Positions 33,334-45,281 of a stretch of DNA of 64,000 nucleotides are shown piece by piece; positions within the stretch are counted from its first letter, which is position 1, and each line of letters begins with the position of its first letter. Below the pieces are notes generated by a model that had not been told where the DNA came from, searched no databases, and saw nothing but the letters and a program-made list of their open reading frames with translations. A program made the translations under genes and the position numbers. Origin of the DNA: Heterostelium album PN500 (lineage: Eukaryota > Evosea > Eumycetozoa > Acytosteliales > Acytosteliaceae); contig NW_008805072.1 of assembly GCF_000004825.1 (NCBI RefSeq), forward strand, positions 186,001 through 250,000. Reading direction: 5' to 3'.

Positions 33334-36300
33334 TAAATCATGGGCTTTTGCCTCCAAATACACAAGTCCGATACAACTATAGAGGTGTTCAACACATGGG
33401 AGTCATCGACTCCAATGGCGAGATACATACAACGGAAGGGAAGGTCTTTATCAATCCTACGCACTGGACGAGGACAATCAGTGGAAACAACTGCAGTGGC
33501 TGGGGCACGGTTCGGGTCACCAACGGTAATACTCCGCTTCTGAATTTGAAGAGAGATTACCTGCTAAAAGTCAACGGGACTATAAAGCCAAAGAAAAAAA
33601 CAGAGGATGACTCTGACCGTGCCAATAACAACAACAGCAGTAATCAAGCAATGTCCGATGATTCTTCCAACTATGATACCGATGGTCATACTCCTTCTTC
33701 TGATCCACCTTCCAACAATAATAATGAGAATAATAATAAGAATAACAAACAAACTAAAAAGAAAAAGAAATCAAATAAGAATAAAGCTGATAAAACAACA
33801 ACTACTACAACTACAACAAATAATAGTAGTAATAAACAACCAGTTCAACAACAACTGGAACATGTTCAACAACATTTAGAACATCAACAATCAATACAAC
33901 AAGAAGAAGGAGATCAAGATATTGATCAACACCAACAACAAATCCAAGATCAACAACCAACAATTAATTCCAGTTATTATCATCAACCTCATTATTTAAA
34001 TCAAGGAAACAACTCCAACTTGATTCCTCTTCCATTGTCACTACCACATTTTTCAAATCAAATCCAACATTTTCCACCGGGATATCCACAACCCATCACA
34101 ACTGCACCTGGATATCTAATGGATGGCAGTGGAGCAGGCTTTTCCTATGGCTCATCTGGACAACCACCCATACCCTCACTGCCCTTCCAATCTTCCAATG
34201 CCGCCAACCTTGATCCAATTCACTACAATCAATCACCATCCACTTCATCCGATGATATGAATATCAACTCCAATGGAAACAATCATAATAACAACAGTAA
34301 CAATAGTAATAACCATCATGACAACAACAACAACAATAACAACAATAACAGCAACAGTAGTAATAATAGTACGAATTCCAACCAAAGCAATAACAATAAC
34401 AGCAGTAATAATCATCATCATCATCAACAACATAGCAATATCAACAACAAGTATACCAAATCACATAAAAACAAATTTTTAAACCTGTATCATGCTTCAC
34501 CAGTACCAGTTCCACATCATCATCTCCATGTGCATCATCCAGCGGAGCCTGGAGTACCATCACATTTTTCGCCGGCGGTTGGTGGTGGCGATGGCCAAGG
34601 AATGATCGAGTACTGTAGTTACTCGATGGATCCGAACCACGCACCCAATCAAATCCCATTGACACCTTTCACACCAACCATCCAACTTCCATATATATTT
34701 CAAAGTCCAATGTATAGTTTGCCAAATATAACACCTCAGAGTATTGAGAGTGCCATCGATGAAAAATCAGACAACTCCAATCACTCTTCCTCATCCGATC
34801 ACAATCCTCGTCACAACCACAACAACAGCAATACTCATTCCAACATACCCTCACCCATACCAATGTTTACTAGTAAATATCCAACCTCACCCTATCAACA
34901 ACACTATGCATCGCCTCACCAACAACATCCAGACAACTCTCCATATCAACCATCACCTCACTCACCATCGACACCGAAATCATCACATAGTCCAATGAAC
35001 AACTTTGACCAACAACAACAAGCAGACAACAACAACAGCAGCAACAATGGAAACAGTAGTAGTAGTAGTCTCAGTAACGTTGCAGGTTTAAGAAAAATGA
35101 TAAAGGTTGACGACATCAACTTTAACAATAACAGCAACAACAAGAGAAAACAACTGTCACCAATCATTACAAGTGTCAGTCTTTTAGGTTCAGCTCCACA
35201 ACAACATCAACAACAATCTATTGACAAAAAAAAAACAAAGTCACATAAAGAGAATTGCAATTCATCACCAACGGAATCTTCCAACAGTTCGTTTCCGATG
35301 AACAACAACAACAAAAAGTCAGAGAAAAAGTCAAAGCAAAAGGACAACAGCCGTAGTTCTCATGGATTAACTGTGAATGTTCACGGACGTGGAGCACACA
35401 ACGGAAGCAGTGCAAGCAGCTCGGACGGCAGCACTCCACACTCACCGATCGATCCCAACCACATCATCCAGCAGATCCAGCTGCATCACCACCACCAACA
35501 GATCCTCGAGGAACAGAAAAAGCATCTCATAATGGAGATGCATAACTATCAACAGGGTATTATCTCCTCACCTAAAATGTACGGTAGTGAAGTCGGTAGT
35601 AGTAGCGGTAGTAGTTATCCACCACATCCACATCATTATCCACCACATCATATGTCTCCACATCATTATTCTCCACATCATCTGCTGTCACCACATATGC
35701 ATCATCCTCATGCTCATCCTCACCATCCAATGTCACATGCACATGCACATGCACCGCCACCACCATATCCCATGCTCTCTTACTCCTACGAACCAGTTCC
35801 TCCTCATCAATCACCACATCACTTCAATCATCATCAACAATATCAACAACAACATCAACAAAATCAAATTCAATCACCATCACCACCAACACCTCAACAA
35901 CAACATCAACAACTACAATCACCTCATGATAATTATCAATATCATCATCAACAGCAACAAGAACATGAAGAAGGAGAAGAAGAGCATGAACTTAGTAGTA
36001 GTAACGGTGGTATCGATCCAATGCTCACGGAGAATTCATCATCATCATCTCCAAATATGAAGCACGGTTATTCAAATATAACCAACGTTTTCGATCACGA
36101 TCATCACAAATCACGATCGGATATCTATTTAAATGAAAATTCCACCTCATCAGATGGAAGTGCACCCATCGAGCAATTGGATCTCAATGGCTATAACAAC
36201 AACAACAGCAGCAGCAGCAGCAGTAACACCACTAGTACCACCAACACCACCACCACTCCCAATAACTCGAAATACCCACATACCAACGGTCATCACATCG

Positions 36301-36353
36301 TCGACATGAATCACCATTTCTACAATGAAGGTGTTAGAGTTAATATGACATAA
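33297..36353 (+). CDS. RAMA-domain protein with long Asn/His/Gln/Ser-rich region
   Basis: 1018 residues in one exon. Residues about 5-100 form a RAMA-type domain: TLLDLINHGLLPPNTQVRY, YRGVQHMGVIDSNGEI, INPTHWTRTISG and WGTVRVTN. In known families this domain accompanies DNA methylases, helicases and MPND-like JAMM proteins and is thought to recognise DNA or chromatin. Next is a basic KKKKSNKNKADK stretch (possible nuclear signal). The remaining 880 residues are disordered: Asn, His, Gln, Ser and Pro runs with HPHHYPPHHMSPHHYSPHH-style repeats. No enzyme domain is visible. Likely a nuclear regulator (inference). It lies downstream of the longest gene-free region of the window. Confidence 0.85.
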   Translation: MVSEHNVTLLDLINHGLLPPNTQVRYNYRGVQHMGVIDSNGEIHTTEGKVFINPTHWTRTISGNNCSGWGTVRVTNGNTPLLNLKRDYLLKVNGTIKPKKKTEDDSDRANNNNSSNQAMSDDSSNYDTDGHTPSSDPPSNNNNENNNKNNKQTKKKKKSNKNKADKTTTTTTTTNNSSNKQPVQQQLEHVQQHLEHQQSIQQEEGDQDIDQHQQQIQDQQPTINSSYYHQPHYLNQGNNSNLIPLPLSLPHFSNQIQHFPPGYPQPITTAPGYLMDGSGAGFSYGSSGQPPIPSLPFQSSNAANLDPIHYNQSPSTSSDDMNINSNGNNHNNNSNNSNNHHDNNNNNNNNNSNSSNNSTNSNQSNNNNSSNNHHHHQQHSNINNKYTKSHKNKFLNLYHASPVPVPHHHLHVHHPAEPGVPSHFSPAVGGGDGQGMIEYCSYSMDPNHAPNQIPLTPFTPTIQLPYIFQSPMYSLPNITPQSIESAIDEKSDNSNHSSSSDHNPRHNHNNSNTHSNIPSPIPMFTSKYPTSPYQQHYASPHQQHPDNSPYQPSPHSPSTPKSSHSPMNNFDQQQQADNNNSSNNGNSSSSSLSNVAGLRKMIKVDDINFNNNSNNKRKQLSPIITSVSLLGSAPQQHQQQSIDKKKTKSHKENCNSSPTESSNSSFPMNNNNKKSEKKSKQKDNSRSSHGLTVNVHGRGAHNGSSASSSDGSTPHSPIDPNHIIQQIQLHHHHQQILEEQKKHLIMEMHNYQQGIISSPKMYGSEVGSSSGSSYPPHPHHYPPHHMSPHHYSPHHLLSPHMHHPHAHPHHPMSHAHAHAPPPPYPMLSYSYEPVPPHQSPHHFNHHQQYQQQHQQNQIQSPSPPTPQQQHQQLQSPHDNYQYHHQQQQEHEEGEEEHELSSSNGGIDPMLTENSSSSSPNMKHGYSNITNVFDHDHHKSRSDIYLNENSTSSDGSAPIEQLDLNGYNNNNSSSSSSNTTSTTNTTTTPNNSKYPHTNGHHIVDMNHHFYNEGVRVNMT

Positions 36354-36948
36354 CATAACAAAGAAAAAGAAAACAAAAACACCTAACTAAAATGAAAACA
36401 AAACAAAACAAAAACAATTAAAATTCATTTAATTATTATGAATCAATCCTATCGATTATTTATTATTATTATCAAATCAATACAAAACAAACAAACATTA
36501 AAAAACACTTTGCTTATTTTATAGTATAGTCAGTCAGCGCAATGGTTTAATTTAACAAAAATTTATTATCTGCTTAATAAATTTATATTTATATTAATTC
36601 AAACAAACATACCTACCTGTCTCTTTTAATATTTTTAATTTCTTTCAGATATATTTTATTATTTATTAAACCCAACACCCTCATACACACAAACACACAT
36701 TATCAATCTAATCAAACACATATAAAAAAACCAATGAAAAAAAAGTAAAATGAATGTTGTTTTTTTTGATTTATCATTATTGGTTTTATTTATTTATCTC
36801 ATTCCATTCCACCACCACTCCACTCCCATCAAATTAATTAAATATTAAATAATTGTTTAAACAATATACTAAAAATATTATATTTCAAAAGAAATAAATA
36901 ATTGATAGAATTTAGAAAGTAAAAACAAATTTAGAAATATTTTTAGTA
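36354..36948. other. Intergenic, no feature
   Basis: AT-rich, with CA-rich and T-rich runs; 3' flank of the RAMA gene and promoter of the next gene. Confidence 0.6.
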
Positions 36949-37828
36949 ATGAAGTTGAAAAAGAAATTCCTTTCTATTATTTCATCTGGTGATAAAGAAA
37001 AAGACAAAGATAAAGATAAATCAAAGGACAAAGATAAAGAAAAAGAAAAAGTAAAAGATAAAGATAAATCAAAGAGTAAAGAAAGAGATATTAATAATAA
37101 GGATGATAAATTAAAAATTAAAGATAAAGAAAAAGATAAAGAATCAATCGATACTACAAATAATAAAAAAGATAATAAATTAGATAGTAATAGTAAAGAC
37201 TCGAAAGAAAATCATAATAATAGTAATAATAATGAAAGTGTATCACAAAGTGGAAATAGTCCTTTGAATAACAAAAAAGATTCAAAAGAAAAAGAAAGTG
37301 GAACTCTTAAGAATAAACTATTTAAATTCAAGAATTCTTCAATAAAAGAATTTGAATTTAAATTGGAGGTAAATAATAATTATTTTATTTATTTAATAAT
37401 TAGATACCAGTATTAATGTTGCTTTTATTTATTTACAATTTTTAGTATAGGAGATTTGATGATGGTGGAGCATCTATATCACGAGGTAATGAATATGAAC
37501 TTACAACCATTAGAATAAGTAAGCATGGAGTTACATTAATCGATGAACATGGTAGTGCTGATTCATATACTTATGCAGAAATCACTCAATTCATGTTGGA
37601 TCCTAATTGGATGGATTGGAAAATCATATTAAAGAATGGAAATGAATTAATTTTCAGATCTTATGAAGTATGTTAAAAAAATATTAATAATCATAACTAC
37701 ATTATTATAACTAACTAAACTTAAACTTTATTAAACCATTTATTTAAAACAAATAGGCACTTCAAATACATATGAAAGTAAATCATTTAATACAAACATT
37801 AGTAGTTAATCATAAAAAAAAGTTGTAA
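36949..37828 (+). CDS. Small Lys-rich protein with a C-terminal PH-like segment
   Basis: Model: join(36949..37368, 37446..37667, 37757..37828), 237 residues; donors GTAAAT and GTATGT, acceptors TTTAG and AATAG, all phases zero. Residues 15-70 are dominated by KDKDKSKDKDKEK repeats, and 70-115 by Asn/Ser/Lys. Residues 130-237 look folded: YRRFDDGGASISRGNEYELT, VTLIDEHGSADSYTYAEITQF and WKIILKNGNELIFRSYE. Alternating strands with a final helix (MKVNHLIQTLV) suggest a PH/GRAM-like domain, which usually binds lipids or proteins. I do not recognise the protein. Confidence 0.75.
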
Positions 37829-38128
37829 ATTATTATTATAATAATAAATATCAAAGCAAATCAAAATTCAAAAGAAATTTTCCCAGATTAGTTTTTTAAT
37901 CTTAAAATAATGAAGATCTTTTCGAATGTCACTCATTGTGTGTTGTTTTAATACAATGAATGAATACGTGTGTGGTGCGTGTGTGTGGGTAATTTATTTT
38001 GATTCCAAAGAATTCAATTGACTTGTCATAACAAAAAGTTGGACAAACATATAATATTATATTTATTATTAAAAATTGTTACACAAACAAACAAACAACA
38101 AAATATAAGAAATAAATTAGTTTAAATA

Positions 38129-41100
38129 ATGACTGATACTATACCAAAGTTAAAGTTTAATATTGATAGAGGTGGTACTTTCACAGATATCTATGCAGAA
38201 TCACCGGTGGCACCATACTACTTCATCGAGAAGCTACTCTCTGTAGACCCAGAGAACTACAGTGATGCACCACGTGAAGGTATCAGAAGAATTCTTGAGA
38301 GAGCAACTAATAAATCGATTGATAAGAACAATGTTGATACTACTCATATAAAGTCAATTAGGTATGTTTATTATTATTATTATTATTATTATTGGAATAG
38401 TTAAAACAAACTAAAGAACTATATATATATACTGATTGTTATTCTTTTAAATTATAAAGAATGGGTACTACCATTGGTACCAATGCTTTGTTGGAGAGAA
38501 AAGGTGAACGTGTATTACTTGTAATTACCAAAGGATTTAAAGATCTATTGCAAATAGGCAACCAAGCAAGACCGAATATATTCGATTTGGAAATACATAG
38601 ACCCGATCTAATCTATGAAGATGTTCTGGAAGTAGATGAAAGAGTTTCTGTTTCAAGTCTTGCTGCCACATCAGACACACCGACAAAAGACAACATAGTT
38701 ATATTGAAATCACCGGATCTACAAAAGATTAAAGATGATTTAATTGTAAGAGAACCGATCAGTAAAGATAACAAATAGATTATAGCTACTAATATTATTA
38801 CACAATAATATGATATAACTGATAGAAATATAAAGAAAAAGGAATAGATAGTGTATCGATTGTATTTATTCATTCTTATACATTCTCTTTACATGAAGAG
38901 TTGGTCGGTAAGCTGGCGAAGGAAGTAGGATTCAGTCAGGTGTCGCTGTCCTCTCAGTTGATGCCGATGATCAAAGTGATTCCGCGTGGTGTCACCTCGT
39001 GTGTCGATGCCTATCTAACACCAAAAATTCAGAATTACATATCAAACTTTATCTCTGGTTTCGATGAGAATATCAAAGATGTAGATATATCGTTTATGAT
39101 GTCGGACGGTGGTTTGTGTCCGGTCGACAGTTTCCGTGGATTCCGATCGATTCTTTCGGGACCGGCGGGTGGCGTCGTCGGATATGCGCGTGCCACCTGG
39201 AGCGAGGAGAACAGACAACCGGTGATTGGATTCGATATGGGTGGAACTTCGACTGATGTCTCGAGATTCAGTGGTAGCCTCGAGCACATCTTTGAAACAG
39301 AGATATCGGGACTCACCATTCAGGCACCGCAACTCGACATTACAACGGTGGCTGCCGGTGGTGGATCGAAGCTAAAGTTTCAATCGGGACTGTTCTCGGT
39401 CGGACCGGAATCGGTCGGTGCTCATCCCGGTCCGGTTTGCTATCGTAAGCAAGGTGAGCTTGCTATTACCGATGCCAACTTGGTACTCGGTCGTCTCATG
39501 CCAAGCTATTTCCCATCGATATTCGGTCCGACACAAGACCAACCTCTGGATGCAGAAGCATCGATTAGAGCCATGACCAAGCTGACAGAGGATGTCAATG
39601 CATTCCAACAGTCACAAGGACTGCCAAACATGACAGTCGACGAGGTAGCATTTGGATTCATTCGTGTCGCCAACGAAGCAATGTGTAGACCAATTAGAAA
39701 TATCACTGAAGCCAAGGGATTCGATGCATCTCATCATATTCTCTCGTGTTTTGGTGGTGCTGGAGGTCAACATGCCTGTGCAATCGCAATGAACCTTGGA
39801 ATGCCAAAAGTATTCATACACAGATTCTCTGGTATTCTATCAGCATATGGACTTGGTTTAGCTGATTTAGTTGTTGAAAAACAAGTAACTATAAATTATT
39901 ATTACTAATTTTTATAAATGAAAGTGTTTAACTAACTTGTTTGTTTTATATTTTTAGGAACCATCGTCATTGATTTATAATAAAGAAAATCTATCAACTT
40001 TTGAAAAGAGATTGGATCTATTGGTAGATGAAGCAAAGAAGGAGCTGTTGGAAAAAGGTTTTTCAGATGATCATATTGTTATTGAAAGATATTTGAACCT
40101 TAGATTCTCTGGTACAGATACTGCAATGATGATTCAAGCTCCGACTGACAATGACTATGAAAAAGAATTCAAAAGTAATTACAAGAGAGAGTATGGATTC
40201 TTGATTATCGGTAGAGATTTGTTGGTCGATGATATTAGAGTGAGAGCAGCTGCCAAAGGTTCAACTTTGAAACCAATCGCCATTAATGATGCAGAGTCAC
40301 CGGAAGCACCAAAAGCAAACCGATTCAATCAAGTCTATTTCAACAATTTAGGAAGAGTGAATACGCCAGTGTATCTGCTGACTGAGTTGTCTGGTGGACA
40401 TGTAATTGCAGGTCCATCTATCATCATTGATAACACCAGTACCATTGTTGTTGAACCCGGTTGTAAAGCTACCATTCTTCCAAACACCGGTAACATTGAG
40501 ATTACCATTGGAAGTGGTGCACCAAAGCAGGTATCTACCACGCTGGATCCAATTACACTCTCTGTCTTCTCGCATAGATTCATGAGTATTGCAGAGCAGA
40601 TGGGACGTACTCTCCAGAGAACATCGGTGTCCACCAACATCAAAGAGAGATTGGATTTCTCGTGTGCTTTGTTTGGACCGGACGGAGGTCTGGTCGCCAA
40701 CGCTCCACATCTTCCAGTGCACTTGGGATCGATGCAAGAAGCTGTCAAATGGCAAATCGACCACTTGGCTAAAGAATGGCACGAAGGCGAGGTAATTCTT
40801 TCGAATCATCCACAATCGGGTGGAAGTCATCTGCCAGATATGACTGTGATAACACCGGTCTATCATGATGGTGCGCCTGTCTTTTACATGGCAAGTCGTG
40901 GACATCATGCGGATATCGGTGGAATTACACCGGGATCGATGCCACCATTCTCAAAGAATCTCGAAGAGGAAGGTGTAGCCATTCGATCATTCAAACTGGT
41001 GAGAGACGGTTCATTCCAAGAGGATGAAATCAAGAGAATATTTGCCAAGTCACGTAACTTGTCTGACAATCTTTCCGATTTGAAAGCACAGGTCGCCGCC

Positions 41101-42090
41101 AACAAAAAAGGTATTTCTCTGATGGAGGAATTGATTGGTTACTATGGATTGGATGTAGTTCATGCCTATATGCATCATGTACAAAGAAATGCAGAGTTGG
41201 CTGTTAAAGAGATGCTCTGTGAGATCTCATTGAAGCATCAATTGAAAGAAAAAGATACACTATATGCCACAGACTTTATGGATGATGGAACACCAATCAA
41301 ACTAGCACTGACCATCGATCGTAGTAATGGAACCGCTTGTTTTGATTTCAATGGTACTGGATGTGAAGTTTTCGGTAATACAAACTCGCCACCCTCTGTT
41401 ACGAAATCTGCTATTATCTATTCTTTGAGATGTCTGGTGAGAAGAGACATTCCTCTGAATCAAGGTTGTCTCAATCCAATAACCATCAACATTCCACAGG
41501 GCACCATTTTGTATCCATCGGAAGACGCTGCCGTGGTAGGAGGTAATGTATTGACTTCTCAGCGTGTTACCGATGTAATTCTACTTTCGTTTGGTGCATG
41601 TGCAGCCAGTCAAGGATGTATGAACAACCTCACATTTGGTGATGAATCCATCGGTTACTACGAAACTATCGGTGGTGGTAGCGGTGCTGGTCCACATTGG
41701 AATGGAACCTCCGGAGTACAGTGTCACATGACCAACACCAGAGCAACAGATGTAGAGATCATGGAGAAAAGATATCCAGTCATAGTTAGACAATTTGGAA
41801 TAAGAACAGGATCCGGTGGTAAAGGTCAATTCAACGGTGGAGATGGTATCATTCGTGAAATTGAATTCCTAAAGAATATCTCTGTGAGTATACTCTCAGA
41901 GAGAAGATCATTTGAACCAAGAGGACTAAATGGTGGATCGAATGCACAACGCGGTATAAACTATGTCTATAAGAAAGATGGTAGAATCATTAGTTTAGGT
42001 GGAAAGAACTCTATCAATTTAACAAATGGTGATAGATTAAGAATATTGACTCCTGGTGGTGGAGGTTATGGAACACCATCAAACAAATAA
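38129..42090 (+). CDS. oplah: 5-oxoprolinase (ATP-hydrolysing)
   Basis: Model: join(38129..38361, 38460..38745, 38826..39884, 39958..42090), 1236 residues, close to the 1260-1290 usual for eukaryotic OPLAH; phases fit. The cytosolic enzyme opens 5-oxo-L-proline to glutamate using ATP in the gamma-glutamyl cycle of glutathione turnover. Domain order: hydantoinase/oxoprolinase N-terminal region ([30 protein letters not shown]), hydantoinase A ([28 protein letters not shown] near residue 310, [14 protein letters not shown]) and hydantoinase B from about residue 725 ([45 protein letters not shown]). The second intron (GTAAGA...GATAG) is supported because it removes in-frame stops and restores [20 protein letters not shown]. 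All motifs intact. Confidence 0.95.
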
Positions 42091-42249
42091 TAATAATAGC
42101 TATTGCTTGTTATTATATAATTAAATATTTATTTATTTAAAATATTAAATAAAAATAATTTGATTTAGTATTACATTGTATATTTATAATTTAAGTTGTT
42201 TGTTTCTTTTTTTTTTTTGTTTTTTTTTTCTCTCTTTTAGTCATTTTGT

Positions 42250-43813
42250 TTATCTCTTTTTTTCTTTCTCTGCTTTTTCTGCTTCTGCTTTCTCTTTTTC
42301 ACGTTGTTTTAATTTCTCTTTTGCTTCTTTCTTTGCTAGTTTCTCACGCTCGGTTGCAGACTTCTTGTCACCATGCTTCTTTTGTTTGATTCTCTTCTTG
42401 ACGTCTTTAGGTAGTGCTTCGAAACATTTGAAACACATTGGCTTTCCATCCCAATCCATGACCTCTTTGCCGAGTAGCGAATCACAACCTGTACAAGTGA
42501 AATGCTCACGATGATAAATCTTTCCAAACGCGTCAACTCCCTTATCGATGACTGGTTTATTACACTTGACACAGAGTCTTCCGAAATATTGATGATAATG
42601 TGTCTCACAATACGCTTTACCTTGATGCTCTCTAAATGAACTACCTGCAAATGGTACTGAACATGTATTACACTAAACAATAATAATATTTGTATATTAA
42701 TAAAACTAAACTCTAAATATATATTATACTATCTAGTAATAATAATATTGTAATACAAACTGTAAAATGTTCTGGATGCCAAACTTTACCCAAAGCAGTT
42801 ACTGAACGACCAACAATTGGTTTTGAACAACTACCACAAATATTCTAAAATAATTATTATATTAATAACATGTAGTTTGATGATTGTTGTTGATAAAATA
42901 ATAATCTTACTCTAATTTGCTTTTGATAATCTTCATAACAATAGAGACGACCTTCATATTCATGACATGATTTTCCTTTGAATTCACAACCACATTCTTC
43001 ACAACGGTAATGTTCAGAGTGAAGTGGTTGTCCACCTAGTGTAATATATTCTCCGGTGATTGGTAATTTACATTTGGCACAGATCTGTTGTGACGATGCC
43101 AATCTCTTTTGTCTTGCAATCTTGCAGGTCGTACAATAGACCTCGCCATCCTCCTCTTTGTATGGCTTACCCTTGAGTAGTGTTCCACAACCACTGCAAC
43201 AGAAGCAATCGGGATGATAACGATTACCAACAGCTGTGATACAAGACTCTTCGATTGGTTTCTGACACGACGAACAACGTGGACTGAACAGTTCGTTGTA
43301 GTCGGTGTCACAGTAGAGCTTGTCTTCGTGCTCGATGTAACCGCCCTTGAACGGCTGGTGACAGTAGGCACAAACGAAATGCTCTGGGTGATACGATTTA
43401 CCGAGAGCATTCGTTGAGATACCGATAATCATTTCACCGCAGTGTGCGCAAGGTGGACCGGTCGCTTTGACGGTACGTCCATCCGGTGTAACATTCGCCA
43501 GTGAGATTGGTTGCGATGAAATTCCAACTGTTGTAAGACCCGATTGTTGAGTCATCTGTGGTTTCGCAAATCCAGGTCCAGAAGAAAGGAAATTCGACTT
43601 TGGTGCTTGATTACCACTCGCTGCCAATCCATTACCCTCTGGTTTGGTACCATCTTGATCACCAAGAATACCAAGTTCCGCCATCAAATCATCCATCTGA
43701 GATAATACACTATAAAGAGAATCATATCATATCGAATTAGAAAAATGTGTTGCTAACTAACAGAATCTCTCTGTTTCCAAATGTAATTGATTCTCTTACT
43801 TTTTGTCAGCCAT
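42250..43813 (-). CDS. Five-LIM-domain adaptor, PINCH-like with an N-terminal LD-type motif
   Basis: Model: complement(join(42250..42672, 42761..42844, 42911..43709, 43800..43813)), 439 residues; the tiny first exon (14 bp) spliced at TATAG gives [20 protein letters not shown]. That N terminus resembles a paxillin LD motif (LDxLLxxL type). Five LIM zinc modules follow with complete Cys/His sets, beginning at about residues 92 (CAHCGEM), 151 (CSSCQKP), 213 (CAKCKLP), 274 (CGSCSKP) and 333 (CVKCNKP). The tail after [18 protein letters not shown] is a Lys/Glu-rich helix. Five LIMs and the KDVKKR end match PINCH (LIMS), an adaptor at integrin-type adhesion sites; the LD-like start is paxillin-like. 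Likely links the actin cytoskeleton to adhesion sites. Confidence 0.88.
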
Positions 43814-45281
43814 TTTTTATATATAATGAATGTATTGATCTTTGTTTTATTCTACTATACTAACTAAATTTTCACAAATTTTAATAAATAAATAACTTAA
43901 TCTCTTTCTCTCTTTTTCTCTCTTCTCTTTAATTTTCTTTGCTTAGTGCTGTTTGATGCTTGTTTTTTTGTTTTTTTATGAATTCTTAAATCGAATATTC
44001 TTTAATTTGATTCTCGATCTTGATGTGATTTGCTTTGTTTTTTATTTTTGTAATAAAAATTTGTTTTTGATTGTATGTGTGTGTATGTGATGATGATGAT
44101 GATGAGAATGAACAATTTTTAAATATAAATATTATTATACAACATTAAAAAATGATAAAATTTTTAAAAATTTACCAATCACACACAATGCATCCAGTAC
44201 TACTTTGTGGTAAAAGATTATTTTTTTTATTTTTTAAATTTTTCAAAAAAACCATATTTATTAACGGGTTTTGAAAACCAAAACCAAACAATTCTTTTAA
44301 AAAAAAAAAAATAGTTTGTGGGGGAATTTTATATACATTAATCGGGTTCAAATTCAGTGTTTGTCATTAAATAAAAAATAATTAATAATTATTGTTTTCT
44401 CTTGAGATTATTATTGCTTTGAATAATAAACTTGAATTATTATTGTATTTATTTTTATTTTATTTTATTTTTTTATCATAGAGAAACATTAATATTTTTG
44501 ATTCCCAAACGCAGGCTACAATTGTAGTTCCATCATTACATCATACACCCACATAGTTTAGATTTGTCTTTTCGACACCAATATCAATGATTATTGTCAA
44601 AATTGTTCTTTCGTTATTTATTTTGGTGTGAAGATTGTACTAACATTTAAATGCTTTTTTGGTAAAGAATTAGAATGATTTACTCATATCTTTGTATATC
44701 TAACACATTCACACTGTACGATTCTACTTCGGCTAAGCATGCATATACTAAAAAGATAATGTAGAAAATAGAGTGACACTATGCAAAAACTGAAAAAAGT
44801 TGAGTACTTTTCTCATATAAATTTTTGGGGGTAAAAATGGATCCATTTTTTCTTTTTTTTTTTTTTTGCCAGTCGATTGAATCAAATGACCAAGAATTCG
44901 TAGCTTCCCATAAGTCAGAATAAAAAAAACAAAAAAATATAGTACTCTTCATTGAGTAATGCAAATTGTCACCTCTGTGATCCAACGAACTGTGAGGTTA
45001 CTTTCGCAGACTCGTGGGAAATCATAGAGAGAAAAAATTTGTGAATTATTACCAAGCGAGTCATTCTTTTTATGTTTTACCCGCATGATTTCTCAATACA
45101 ACCTATTATTATTATTAAAAATAAAAAAGAAAAATCCATTTTCAAAAAATTCTCTTTATTTCTCTCTTCATTTTATGAATATTCATGGATAAATCTTATC
45201 TTAGCCTTGTTATTATTGAATTTGTTCCAAAACAAATAAAAACATACAAACAAATTGGTTTGATAAAAAATAAAAAAAAAT
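43814..45281. other. Intergenic region, no feature
   Basis: AT-rich, with a GAT microsatellite near 44090 and long A/T runs. No convincing gene on either strand. Contains the promoter of the LIM gene. Confidence 0.55.

Noticed and set aside
34245-36060. Alternative-frame Ile/Thr/His-rich frames within the RAMA gene
   Set aside because: They are shadows of CAN/CAT triplet repeats of the real frame.
44779-44985. 68-codon minus-strand frame between the LIM and FNIP genes
   Set aside because: Contains long Lys runs from A/T homopolymers and has no supporting context.
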